In this document: positions 43,202 to 51,895 of the stretch, one piece after another | How the letters are laid out: each line of letters opens with the position of its first letter | Numbering within the stretch: the stretch's first letter is position 1 | NCBI GenBank assembly: GCA_022826705.1 | Contig: JAJDUJ010000014.1 | Coordinates: 1-64,000 of the forward strand | DNA length: 64,000 nucleotides | Source of the DNA: Acidimicrobiia bacterium | Lineage (GTDB): Bacteria > Actinomycetota > Acidimicrobiia > Acidimicrobiales > Bin134 | Reading direction: 5' to 3' | Made by a program: the position numbers and the translations under genes | The notes under the pieces: generated by a model | Told to the model about the DNA's origin: nothing | The model's input: only the letters and a program-made list of their open reading frames with translations | Database searches by the model: none

Positions 43202-44175
43202 GCCAGTTCATCGACGCCGACGATCTGGCCTTGCTGGCCTCAAGCTTCGAGGCCGCCATGGCCGACGCCCCGGGACCCTCAGAAGCCGACCAGGCGATGT
43301 ACGACCTGGGGTGGGCTGAGCTTCTCGCCTCCGCCCCCGGCCAAGGGGCGGCCACCGCGTTCAGCGCCCTCGGCGCCACCGGTTCGGCGGCCAGCCTGCT
43401 AGATGACGTGGTGGCCAATGCGCTCGGTGCCGAGACTGCACTCCAGTCCTGCTGCGTGTTCCCCACCCCCCATAAGGCCGATGCCCCCGGCCGCCTTCGC
43501 GGCGACACAGTGATTGTCGACGGACTGCTGTCAGCCCGAGCAGAGACAGCGGTCACCACAGTGCTGGGCGTGGTGACCGAGAGTGGCGTCGGACATTTTG
43601 CGGTTGATGCGGGGCTACTCCACGGCCCAGCCGTCGATGGCATCGACCCCGGGCGCGCCTATCGCCGGATAGTCGTGGAGATCCCGGCTGAGGCTTTGGA
43701 ACCGACCGCTTCTGAGGGCAGCTGGGAGTCGGCTGTTGCCACCGCCCGGGTGGCGCTAGCCCACCAGCTTCTCGGCGGGGCCCGCTGGATGCTGGGCGAA
43801 GCCCGCCAGCATGCCATCGACCGAGCGCAGTTCGGCCGCCCAGTGGCGCAGTTCCAGGCCATCCGCCACAAGTTGGCCGAGTCGCTGGTGCAGATCGAAG
43901 GGGCGGCATCGGTGGCCGGGGCGTGCCTGCACGACCCCGACCCGATGCTGGCCGCGCTGGCCAAGTCGCTGGCCGGCCAGGCCGCGCGCACCACTGCGAC
44001 CCACGCCCAGCAGGTGCTGGCCGGCATTGGATTCACCGCCGAGCATCGCTTCCACTACTGGCTCAAGCGGATGCTGGTGGTGGACACCCTGTTCGGCTCG
44101 GCCAGCTCGATCCCTGTCGAGATCGGACAACACTTGCTTTCTGAGGGAACCGCTCCCCGTCTCATCCAGCTATAG
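43198..44175 (+). CDS. Acyl-CoA dehydrogenase-like small subunit
   Basis: The 325-residue protein overlaps the previous gene by 4 bp. The C-terminal helical domain is recognisable (ARQHAIDRAQFGRPVAQFQA, then LAGIGFTAEHRFHYWLKR), but the N-terminal FAD-contacting region is degenerate and the product is shorter than usual. This is the pattern of the partner subunit in heteromeric acyl-CoA dehydrogenases. A cyclase-family gene follows after 8 bp. Confidence 0.85.
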   Translation: MSQFIDADDLALLASSFEAAMADAPGPSEADQAMYDLGWAELLASAPGQGAATAFSALGATGSAASLLDDVVANALGAETALQSCCVFPTPHKADAPGRLRGDTVIVDGLLSARAETAVTTVLGVVTESGVGHFAVDAGLLHGPAVDGIDPGRAYRRIVVEIPAEALEPTASEGSWESAVATARVALAHQLLGGARWMLGEARQHAIDRAQFGRPVAQFQAIRHKLAESLVQIEGAASVAGACLHDPDPMLAALAKSLAGQAARTTATHAQQVLAGIGFTAEHRFHYWLKRMLVVDTLFGSASSIPVEIGQHLLSEGTAPRLIQL

Positions 44176-44183
44176 GAGGACCC

Positions 44184-45203
44184 ATGGGCCGAGAGGACTA
44201 CGCCAAGTACGCCACCAGCTGGTCGGCGCCCGACTACTCCGTAGACGAGGACGGCAAGGTGGTCGGCGGCTATGAACCCGAAGGGCCCAACAACTGGGGA
44301 CGCTGGGGCGACGACGACCAAATTGGCACCCAGAATCTGATCGGCCCCCAGCAGAGAGTTCGGGCCGCCTCGCTAGTGCAGTCGGGCAAAGTGTTCTCGC
44401 TGGCTCTGCCTATCGACGCCAGCGGGCCCCGCTTCCATACCCGGCCGGCTCCGCTGCACTGGTTCATGATGGCCGGGTCCGACCAGGTGGTGGGCTCCCC
44501 CTACAGCGCCGCCGATCCCGACTTCCAGTGGAACGACGACATGTTCCAGATGCCCCTTCAGGGCTCAACCCAGTGGGACGGCTTCGCCCATGTGATCTAC
44601 CGGGACACGATGTACAACGGTTATTGGGCTGGCAATGTCACCGCTTTCGGGGGCGCATCGGTGCTGGGCATCGAAAACCATCGGGAGAGCTTCGTGGGCC
44701 GAGCGGTGCTGTTGGACCTGCCCCGCTCCGAGAGCCGTGACCCGCTAGCCCCGGCAACTGTCATCGACTCGGCCATGCTGGATCGCTGTGTCGAGGCTCA
44801 GGGGGCCGCAGTCGAGCCCGGAGACATCGCCCTGATCCGCACCGGATACATCGCGTTGTGGGATCCGAGCTTCACTCCCGACCAGCAGGAGGAGTATTTC
44901 GGAGGATCGCCGGGATTCGGAGTGGATGCCCTCAACTGGTGTGACCGCAACGACATCTCCGCGGTGGCGGCCGACACCATCGGCGTGGAGGTGCTGGTGC
45001 CCGAAGACCCCGAGGACCGCAAACATCCCGTCCACTGCGGGGCGCTGGTGGACCGGGGGCTCCCCCTGGGCGAGTTCTGGGTGCTGGACGAGCTGGCCGC
45101 CGACTGCGCCGCCGACGGCCGCTATGAGTTCATGCTGGTGGCACCGCCACTCAACATTCCTGGCGCGGTGGGCTCGCCCCTGAACCCCATCGCCATCAAA
45201 TAG
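44184..45203 (+). CDS. Cyclase family (kynurenine formamidase-like) hydrolase 1
   Basis: The 339-residue protein is preceded by a strong AGGAGG ribosome site. The family metal-site region is visible in TQWDGFAHVIYRDTMYNGY (about 128-146) and in VLLDLPRSESRDP. The N-terminus NNWGRWGDDDQIGTQNLI is shared with the second cyclase at 58.4-59.3 kb. Members hydrolyse amide or ester bonds with zinc or manganese. It is the last gene of the amidohydrolase/acyl-CoA dehydrogenase operon. The substrate is unknown. Confidence 0.87.
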   Translation: MGREDYAKYATSWSAPDYSVDEDGKVVGGYEPEGPNNWGRWGDDDQIGTQNLIGPQQRVRAASLVQSGKVFSLALPIDASGPRFHTRPAPLHWFMMAGSDQVVGSPYSAADPDFQWNDDMFQMPLQGSTQWDGFAHVIYRDTMYNGYWAGNVTAFGGASVLGIENHRESFVGRAVLLDLPRSESRDPLAPATVIDSAMLDRCVEAQGAAVEPGDIALIRTGYIALWDPSFTPDQQEEYFGGSPGFGVDALNWCDRNDISAVAADTIGVEVLVPEDPEDRKHPVHCGALVDRGLPLGEFWVLDELAADCAADGRYEFMLVAPPLNIPGAVGSPLNPIAIK

Positions 45204-45226
45204 GTTCCTGCTGAACGCTTCTACAC

Positions 45227-46201
45227 TCACTCCCCCGGGAAACGGAGGCCGATCTGGTCGCGAATCTGGTCGAGCGTGCCCATGATCGACAACGTCTCGG
45301 CGTGGGAGATCACCGGGCTCTCAAGCTCGCCGGCGGCCAAGCAGCAGTGGAACTCCTCCACCTGGAAGCGAAGACCATCGCCCTCCCACGAACCGTCGAT
45401 CTCCTCCCGCTCGAATCCCCGCGTCACCGTCAGCGATGCCGGGCAGTGCATGAACGCCGGAATCTCGATCGTTCCCTCAGTGCCGGCGATGCGGGCGGTG
45501 CAGCCCAGGTTGGTGGCGATGGCCGCCTTCACCACCGCCAACTCGCCGCCAGCGTGCCCCAAAACGGCGGCTACCTGCTCATCCACCCCGGTCTCGCCGA
45601 TCCGGCCCTGGGCCGCGACGCTGGTGGGGGTGCCCAGCACCAGCGAGGCGAACTGCACGGGGTAAACGCCCAGATCGAGGATTCCCCCGCCGCCCCGCTC
45701 GGGGTCGTAGAGCCGGTGGTCGGGGTCGAACGGCTGGTGGAAACCGAAGTCGGCCTCCACTAGTTGGGGATGGCCGATGGCCTGCTCTCCCAGCAGATCG
45801 GCCAGCACCCGATAGGTGGGGAGGAAGCGGCTCCACATGGCTTCCATCAAGAGCAGGCCCCGCTCCCGGGCGGCATCGATCATCCGCTGGCTCTGGGCTT
45901 GGTTGAGGGCAAAGGGCTTCTCGCACAGCACGGGCTTGCCCGCCTCCAAGAACAGCAGCGTGTCCTGCTCATGGCGGGACTGGGGGGTGGCCACATACAC
46001 CGCATCCACGTCCGGGTCCGCTGCCAGGTCCTCATAGCTGCCGTAGGCCGCCAAGGCCCCGTACTTGGCGGCGAAGTCCTTGGCCCGGTCGGCCGAGCGC
46101 GAGCCAATGGCGTAGATCTCGGCGTCGTCCAGCAACTGGAGCCCGTTGGCAAACCCAACGGCGATACCTCCCGGCCCGGCGATTCCCCATCGAATGGTCA
46201 T
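45227..46201 (-). CDS. Gfo/Idh/MocA family oxidoreductase
   Basis: The 324-residue protein has an N-terminal Rossmann domain (WGIAGPGGIAVGFANGL, residues 5-21), the catalytic-site segment CEKPFALNQAQ (about 92-102) and a C-terminal alpha/beta substrate domain (DLGVYPVQFASLVLG). Members oxidise or reduce sugars and inositols with NAD(P). It is divergent from the GH2 glycosidase gene with a 68-bp gap, suggesting joint use in sugar breakdown. Confidence 0.88.
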   Translation of the reverse strand: MTIRWGIAGPGGIAVGFANGLQLLDDAEIYAIGSRSADRAKDFAAKYGALAAYGSYEDLAADPDVDAVYVATPQSRHEQDTLLFLEAGKPVLCEKPFALNQAQSQRMIDAARERGLLLMEAMWSRFLPTYRVLADLLGEQAIGHPQLVEADFGFHQPFDPDHRLYDPERGGGGILDLGVYPVQFASLVLGTPTSVAAQGRIGETGVDEQVAAVLGHAGGELAVVKAAIATNLGCTARIAGTEGTIEIPAFMHCPASLTVTRGFEREEIDGSWEGDGLRFQVEEFHCCLAAGELESPVISHAETLSIMGTLDQIRDQIGLRFPGE

Positions 46202-46269
46202 GGCCGGACGCTACCGCGACAAGGGCTGTTGAAAGGCATTCCCCTACTCTGTGCCGACTGGAGGTACCG

Positions 46270-48762
46270 ATGAGATCGTCGTTCAACGCGGGCTGGGCAG
46301 TGCGACCGAAGCAGAACCCGTTCTCGGAGCTGACGGGCGCAAAGAGCGCGCCCGAGCCGGTGACGCTGCCCCACGACGCGATGATCGACACCCAGCGCGA
46401 CCCCTCCGCCTCCCACGACATCGCTTATTTCCCCGGCGGGGTGTGGGAGTACACCAAGCGGTTCGAAGCTCCCGCCGAGTGGAGCGATCGCCGGGTCGCC
46501 CTTCAGTTCGAAGGGGTGTACCGCGACGCCATGGTCTATGTGAACGACGACTTCGCGGCCTCCGAGTCCAACGGCTACACGGAATTCATCGTCGACCTCG
46601 ACCCGTTCTTGCGCTACGGCGAAGAGAACACCATCAAAGTGGATTGCCGGGCCGGCGAGGATTCCCGGTGGTATTCCGGGGCGGGCATCTACCGGCCCAT
46701 ACACCTGTGGGTACAGAACCCGGTACACCTGGCCATCGACGGCGTATGGGTCACCACTCCAGAGATCGACGATCAGGGTGCAATGGTGGAGGTGGCCGCC
46801 GAGGTGCAAAACGACACCGCCCACACGGTGACGGTGCGAATGGCCTGCGAACTACGCGACCCCGCTGGCGAGACGGTGGCCTCGGGGGATATCCCGGTGA
46901 CCCTGCGCCCCCACGCCACAGCGATCGGCCGCCAACGGCTGGCGGTGGCCAACCCGGCCCGCTGGAGCGCCGACCAGCCCCACCTCTACTCCTGCACCAC
47001 CACACTGGCCCAACGCGACGATGAAGCCGCCGAGCTGGACCGCGACATCACCGCCTTCGGCATCCGGTCGCTCCAACTCGATCCCACCCATGGGCTGCGG
47101 ATCAACGGCGAGACGGTGAAGCTGCGGGGCGCTTGTGTCCACCACGACAACGGCCCCATCGGCGCCGCCACCATCAGCCGGGCCGAGGAGCGCCGGGTGG
47201 AGCTGCTGAAAGCTGCCGGGTTCAACGCCCTGCGCAGCGCCCACAACCCGATGAGCCGGGCCATGCTCGATGCTTGCGACCGCCTCGGTGTGATCGTGAT
47301 GGACGAGACCTGGGACATGTGGACCGAGAACAAGGTGAACCACGACTTCGCCCTGCGGTTTGAGGAGCGATGGCGCAACGACGTCGCCACCCTGGTGCGC
47401 AAAGACCGCAATCATCCCAGCGTGGTGCTCTACTCCACCGGCAACGAGATCCCCGATGTCGGCTCGCCCCTCGGTGCGGCCCGAGCCCGCGACATCGCCG
47501 AGCACGTCCGCTTTCTAGACCCCCACCGCTACGTCACCACCGGTGTCCAGCCGATGCTGGCTATTCGCGGGCTGATCGCCAGGATTCCCGAGATCCTCGG
47601 GTTTGTGGAATCACCGGACTCCTCCGATGGGGACGAGCCACCACCCACCGAAGAGGCCGAATCGCAAGGGGTGAACACTCAGATGGCCATGTGGGCCATG
47701 GTGAAGGACCAGGTCATGCGGGATCCGATCATCGCCGAGGGCATCGAGGAGGTGTCGGCCTCGCTTGACGTGGTCGGCTACAACTACGTCTCCAACCGCT
47801 ATCTCTTGGATCACGAGCTGTATCCCAACCGGGTGATCGTCGGCTCCGAGACCAATGTGACTGATCTGGGCCGAGACTGGCCGGTCATCAGCGCCCATTC
47901 CCATCTGATCGGGGACTTCACCTGGACCGGCTGGGACTACCTGGGCGAAGTAGGCATCGGCCGAGTCGGCTACGACGACGAAGACCCAGTGGACCGGGGA
48001 GTGCCCGGCGTGGTCGCACCATTTCCCTGGCTCGTCGCCCACACCGGCGACATCCACATCACTGGGATTCGGCGTCCGGCCTCCTACTTCCGGGAGATTG
48101 TCTTCGGTCTTCGCCAAGAGCCCTTCATCGCAGTGCAGCGGCCGGAGAACGCCCACAAGCAGATCGCCTACTCCGGCCCGTGGTCGTGGAGCGACTCCCT
48201 GGACAGCTGGTCGTGGGACGGACACGAGGGCACCGCTGTGGACGTGGAGGTGTATTCGGCCGACGACGAGGTGGAGCTGGTGCTGAACGGCAAGACTCTC
48301 GGCCGACAGCCTGTCGACGAATTCCGTGCCAAGTTCACGACGGCCTACGAACCGGGCGAGCTCGTGGCCATCGCCTACAGCAACGGCGAGGAAACGGCCC
48401 GAATCGCGCTGCGAACCGCCTCCGGTCCGTTGCACCTTGAGGTCGAATCCGACCGGCCCGAGGTCGCCGCAGGCGACACTGACTTGGCCTATGTGACAGT
48501 GCGCCTTACTGATGCCGACGGGGTGGTGAACTCGATGGCGAATCGGCCGGTGGAAGTCACCGTGGTGGGCCCCGGATTGGTCCAGGGCTTCGCCAGTGCC
48601 GACCACCAGTCCACCGAGCCTTTCGGCTCCACCACCTGCACCACCTACGACGGCCAAGCCCTGGCCGTGATCCGCCCCACGGGCCCCGGAGTCGTCGAGC
48701 TCACCTTCACCGCCGACGGCCTCGACCCCGCTGCCTGCCGCCTCACCGTGAGCGAAGGCTGA
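46270..48762 (+). CDS. Glycoside hydrolase family 2 protein (beta-galactosidase/glucuronidase-like)
   Basis: The 830-residue protein has the GH2 order: N-terminal sugar-binding domain (1-180), immunoglobulin-like domain (180-280), TIM barrel (280-600) and C-terminal beta domains with an invasin-like segment (720-830). The acid/base Glu lies in YSTGNEIPD near residue 395 and the nucleophile Glu in VGSETNV near 526. No signal peptide is seen, so the enzyme acts on imported oligosaccharides. Its start codon lies 68 bp from that of the Idh-type gene. Sugar specificity cannot be read. Confidence 0.88.
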   Translation: MRSSFNAGWAVRPKQNPFSELTGAKSAPEPVTLPHDAMIDTQRDPSASHDIAYFPGGVWEYTKRFEAPAEWSDRRVALQFEGVYRDAMVYVNDDFAASESNGYTEFIVDLDPFLRYGEENTIKVDCRAGEDSRWYSGAGIYRPIHLWVQNPVHLAIDGVWVTTPEIDDQGAMVEVAAEVQNDTAHTVTVRMACELRDPAGETVASGDIPVTLRPHATAIGRQRLAVANPARWSADQPHLYSCTTTLAQRDDEAAELDRDITAFGIRSLQLDPTHGLRINGETVKLRGACVHHDNGPIGAATISRAEERRVELLKAAGFNALRSAHNPMSRAMLDACDRLGVIVMDETWDMWTENKVNHDFALRFEERWRNDVATLVRKDRNHPSVVLYSTGNEIPDVGSPLGAARARDIAEHVRFLDPHRYVTTGVQPMLAIRGLIARIPEILGFVESPDSSDGDEPPPTEEAESQGVNTQMAMWAMVKDQVMRDPIIAEGIEEVSASLDVVGYNYVSNRYLLDHELYPNRVIVGSETNVTDLGRDWPVISAHSHLIGDFTWTGWDYLGEVGIGRVGYDDEDPVDRGVPGVVAPFPWLVAHTGDIHITGIRRPASYFREIVFGLRQEPFIAVQRPENAHKQIAYSGPWSWSDSLDSWSWDGHEGTAVDVEVYSADDEVELVLNGKTLGRQPVDEFRAKFTTAYEPGELVAIAYSNGEETARIALRTASGPLHLEVESDRPEVAAGDTDLAYVTVRLTDADGVVNSMANRPVEVTVVGPGLVQGFASADHQSTEPFGSTTCTTYDGQALAVIRPTGPGVVELTFTADGLDPAACRLTVSEG

Positions 48763-48766
48763 TCGG

Positions 48767-50533
48767 ATGGACCAAGAAACCCTGCGCTGGCTGACCGATC
48801 CCGACTCGGGGTGCTGGGAAGAGTTGGGCTACCAGCGGTTCCCCCTCGGCGAACCCGATTTGGTCGACACCGTGCCGCCGGTGATCGGTTGGGACGAGGT
48901 GCAGGATCGCTACGACGCAGTGGTGATTGGCAGCGGGGCCGGTGGCGGCGTGGCTGCCCATGTGCTGGCTGAGGCCGGGTGCTCGGTGCTGGTGGTGGAG
49001 CGAGGGCGCCCCCTCAAGTCCACAGAAATCGGCTGGGACCCGGTGCGCAACCATCGCACCGCCGTCTTCGGGTTCGGCGAGGGCGTAACGCCGGTCGGAA
49101 ATCCCCGAGCCGTCAAGGATGGGGATGGCGAGCAGGCCCTTGAGCCCCATGATTTCCGCTACCACAACAACGCCGTTGTGCTGGGCGGCGGGCCCCGGCT
49201 GTATGGCTGCCAAGGGTGGCGATTCGCGCCGGAGACGTTCCGCATGGCCAGCGAATACGGTGTCCCCGAGGGGTCGGCCTTGGCCGACTGGCCGATCACC
49301 TACGACGATCTCGAGCCCTACTACGACCTAGTGGAATGGGAGGTGGGCGTCGCCGGAGCGCCCGGCCATGTTGGCGACGGTCCTCGGTCCCGCGGCTACC
49401 CGCTTCCCCCGTTCCCGCCCGACCGAGGGGGCGAGATGCTGGGCGAGGCCGCAGCTCGCCTGGGCTGGGCCACTGCGCCCGTTCCCCTGCTGGTCAACTC
49501 TCGGCCCTACGGAGGGAGGCCCGCGTGCGCGGGTTGCAGCCAGTGTGTCGGCCATCCCTGCCCGGTGGACGCCAAGAACGGCGTCCATAACACCCTGCTC
49601 CCCCGAGCCACCGCGGCTGGTGCCCACATCCTGAGCGACACCCTGGCGGCCCGGATCGACGATGGCCGAGGCGAGGTGGAGCTGCGCTCTGAGCAAGGCC
49701 AGCGCACGGTGCGGGCCGACCGGATCGTGTTGGCCGCCGGTGCGGTGGAGACCGCCCGGCTGCTGATGTTGAGCGGGCTGGGCAACGACTGGGTGGGTCG
49801 GTGCCTCCAAGGCCACACCTATGTGTTGGCCCATGGCCATGTGGACACCGACGATCCGCTCAGCGACGGCGTCGGACCCGGCCTGGCCATGGCCACCCGG
49901 GAGCACTGCCACAACAACGACGGCATCATCGGCGGCGGCATGATCGCCGACGAGTACGCGGTGTCGCCGGTGCAGCACTGGGTGATGGGATCGTGGTTCC
50001 GACCCGAGCACCAGCGAGCGGCCGAGGCCGCCGGTGAGGTCGACGATTTCGGGCGTCCGACGGGCGCCTCGGCCCGTCAAGCCCTGCGGGACACCTACCG
50101 CCGCACCATCATGATCATGGGCCCGATCCAGGAAATCCCCACCCGCTCAGCCGGACTGGACCTGTCGGCTGAAGTCCGGGACCGGTGGGGCCTGCCCGTA
50201 GCCAGGTTCTTCGGCATGCAGCACGAGGAGGATCTCCGCACCGCGGAGTTCTTGGGCGACCGAGCCAAAGAATGGATCACAGCCACCGGAGCCCGCGACG
50301 TGACCGGCGGCTCCATGGGATTCCAGATCCTCTCCGGCGGCCAGCACCAAGCCGGCACAGCCCGCATGTCAGACACTCCCGCGGGCGGGGCCGTCGACCC
50401 CAGCGGCAAAGTGTGGGGCTGCGAGCGGACCTACGTGGCCGACTCCTCCCTGCACGTCACCAACGGCGGCGTCAACCCCGTGCTGTCCATCATGGCCAAC
50501 TCCTGGCGAGTAGCCGACCTGCTCTCCCGCTAA
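48767..50533 (+). CDS. GMC family FAD-dependent oxidoreductase
   Basis: The 588-residue protein has a GMC flavin domain preceded by about 45 residues. FAD is bound at VVIGSGAGGGVAAHVLAEAG (about 47-66), followed by the Cys-rich GMC segment ACAGCSQCVGHPCPVDAKNG (about 250-269) and the C-terminal active-site region SLHVTNGGVNPVLSIMANS. It starts 4 bp after the GH2 gene, so they are co-transcribed. GMC enzymes oxidise alcohols or sugars; the Cys pattern resembles gluconate or sorbose dehydrogenase-type members, where electrons go to a carrier rather than oxygen. Confidence 0.88.
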   Translation: MDQETLRWLTDPDSGCWEELGYQRFPLGEPDLVDTVPPVIGWDEVQDRYDAVVIGSGAGGGVAAHVLAEAGCSVLVVERGRPLKSTEIGWDPVRNHRTAVFGFGEGVTPVGNPRAVKDGDGEQALEPHDFRYHNNAVVLGGGPRLYGCQGWRFAPETFRMASEYGVPEGSALADWPITYDDLEPYYDLVEWEVGVAGAPGHVGDGPRSRGYPLPPFPPDRGGEMLGEAAARLGWATAPVPLLVNSRPYGGRPACAGCSQCVGHPCPVDAKNGVHNTLLPRATAAGAHILSDTLAARIDDGRGEVELRSEQGQRTVRADRIVLAAGAVETARLLMLSGLGNDWVGRCLQGHTYVLAHGHVDTDDPLSDGVGPGLAMATREHCHNNDGIIGGGMIADEYAVSPVQHWVMGSWFRPEHQRAAEAAGEVDDFGRPTGASARQALRDTYRRTIMIMGPIQEIPTRSAGLDLSAEVRDRWGLPVARFFGMQHEEDLRTAEFLGDRAKEWITATGARDVTGGSMGFQILSGGQHQAGTARMSDTPAGGAVDPSGKVWGCERTYVADSSLHVTNGGVNPVLSIMANSWRVADLLSR

Positions 50534-50553
50534 GCCGAGCCCGAGCTCCCGAG

Positions 50554-51855
50554 TCAGGCGTTCAGCAGCTCCTCTTCAATGCGCTCGGCCATCACCTGTT
50601 GAGCCCACTCAATCTTGGCGGGGATGTGTTCGGTGGGGAACAGGCCCTCGGAGGGGCGGTAGTCCTTGAGCACCTGCTTGGCGATGGTGTCCTTGTGGAC
50701 CTCGGTGGGGCCGTCGGCTACCCCGAAGGTGGGGGCCATCATCCACATATTGGCCAGCGGCGTCTCGTTGGACATGCCCAGCGAGCCGTGGATCTGCATG
50801 GAGCGGAAAACCACGTCCATCAGCACCCGGGGGGTGGCCACCTTCACCCCGGCGATGTAGAGCCGGGCCTTGGAGGTGTCCGACTGGTCGATTTGCCAGG
50901 CAGCGTGCAGCACCTGCAAGCGGAACTGCTCGATCTGGACCCAGGAGTCGGCGATCATGTGCTGCACCGCCTGCTTCTCGGCCAACAGCGAGCCCTTGGT
51001 CTCCCGGCTGAGAGCCCGCTCGCACATCATGTCGAAGGCTTTTTTGGCCGTGCCTACCGAGCGCATGGCGTGGTGCACTCGGCCCCCGCCCAGGCGGGTC
51101 TGGGCGATCTTGAACCCAGCGCCCTCCTCGCCCATGAGGTTCTCGATCGGGACGCGGCACTCGTTGAACCGCAGGTAACTGTGGCCGCCGTGGCCGCGGC
51201 GCTCGCCTCCCACGCCCACGTTGCGGACCAACTCCAAGCCGGGGGCATCATGGGGCACCAGCATCATCGACGATCCCCGGTACACCGACACGTCGGGGTT
51301 GGTGATGAGCATGACGATAAGGAACTCAGCCCGCGGGTAATTGGAGGCAAACCACTTCTCCCCGTTGATCACCCACTCGTCGCCGTCGCGGTGGGCGGTG
51401 CAGGTGAAGTGGTTGGGATCAGACCCGCCCTGGGGCTCGGTCATGGAGTAGCAGGTGGAGATCTCCCCGGCCAGCAGCGGCTTGAGGTACTTCTCCTTCT
51501 GCTCGTCGTTGGCGTAGTGGGCAAGAATCTCGGCATTCCCCGAGTCAGGGGCCTGACTGCCGAAGGCCGAGGGGCCGAACGTGGAGCGGCCCAAGATCTC
51601 GTTCATCAGCGCCAATTGCACCTGGCCGAACCCCATGCCCCCCATCTCCGGCTTGAGGTGGCAGGCCCACAGCCCCCGGTCCTTCACCTTCTGCTGGATG
51701 CGGCGCAGGTGGCTCTGCACCTCCTCGTCTGACTTGTCGAACGGTGACCGCCCCCGGAAGTAGTGGTCCAGCGGCTCGATCTCGGTGTGCATGAGCTCCG
51801 TCAGCCATTCGAGGTGGTCTTGAAACTCCGGATCAGTAGAAAAATCCCAGGCCAT
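50554..51855 (-). CDS. Acyl-CoA dehydrogenase family protein (MttB2 operon)
   Basis: The 433-residue protein is typical of the longer FadE-type acyl-CoA dehydrogenases: CYSMTEPQGGSDP (about 155-167), INGEKWFASNYPRAEF, and the C-terminal QIHGSLGMSNETPLANM. It lies 40 bp downstream of the second mttB on the same strand and is convergent with the GMC gene. An acyl-CoA step next to a quaternary-amine demethylase recalls carnitine and gamma-butyrobetaine breakdown through CoA esters, though that link is inference. Confidence 0.9.
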   Translation of the reverse strand: MAWDFSTDPEFQDHLEWLTELMHTEIEPLDHYFRGRSPFDKSDEEVQSHLRRIQQKVKDRGLWACHLKPEMGGMGFGQVQLALMNEILGRSTFGPSAFGSQAPDSGNAEILAHYANDEQKEKYLKPLLAGEISTCYSMTEPQGGSDPNHFTCTAHRDGDEWVINGEKWFASNYPRAEFLIVMLITNPDVSVYRGSSMMLVPHDAPGLELVRNVGVGGERRGHGGHSYLRFNECRVPIENLMGEEGAGFKIAQTRLGGGRVHHAMRSVGTAKKAFDMMCERALSRETKGSLLAEKQAVQHMIADSWVQIEQFRLQVLHAAWQIDQSDTSKARLYIAGVKVATPRVLMDVVFRSMQIHGSLGMSNETPLANMWMMAPTFGVADGPTEVHKDTIAKQVLKDYRPSEGLFPTEHIPAKIEWAQQVMAERIEEELLNA

Positions 51856-51895
51856 GATCCGAGACTAGAACAGCCTCGCCCAACGGCGCGCTTTG

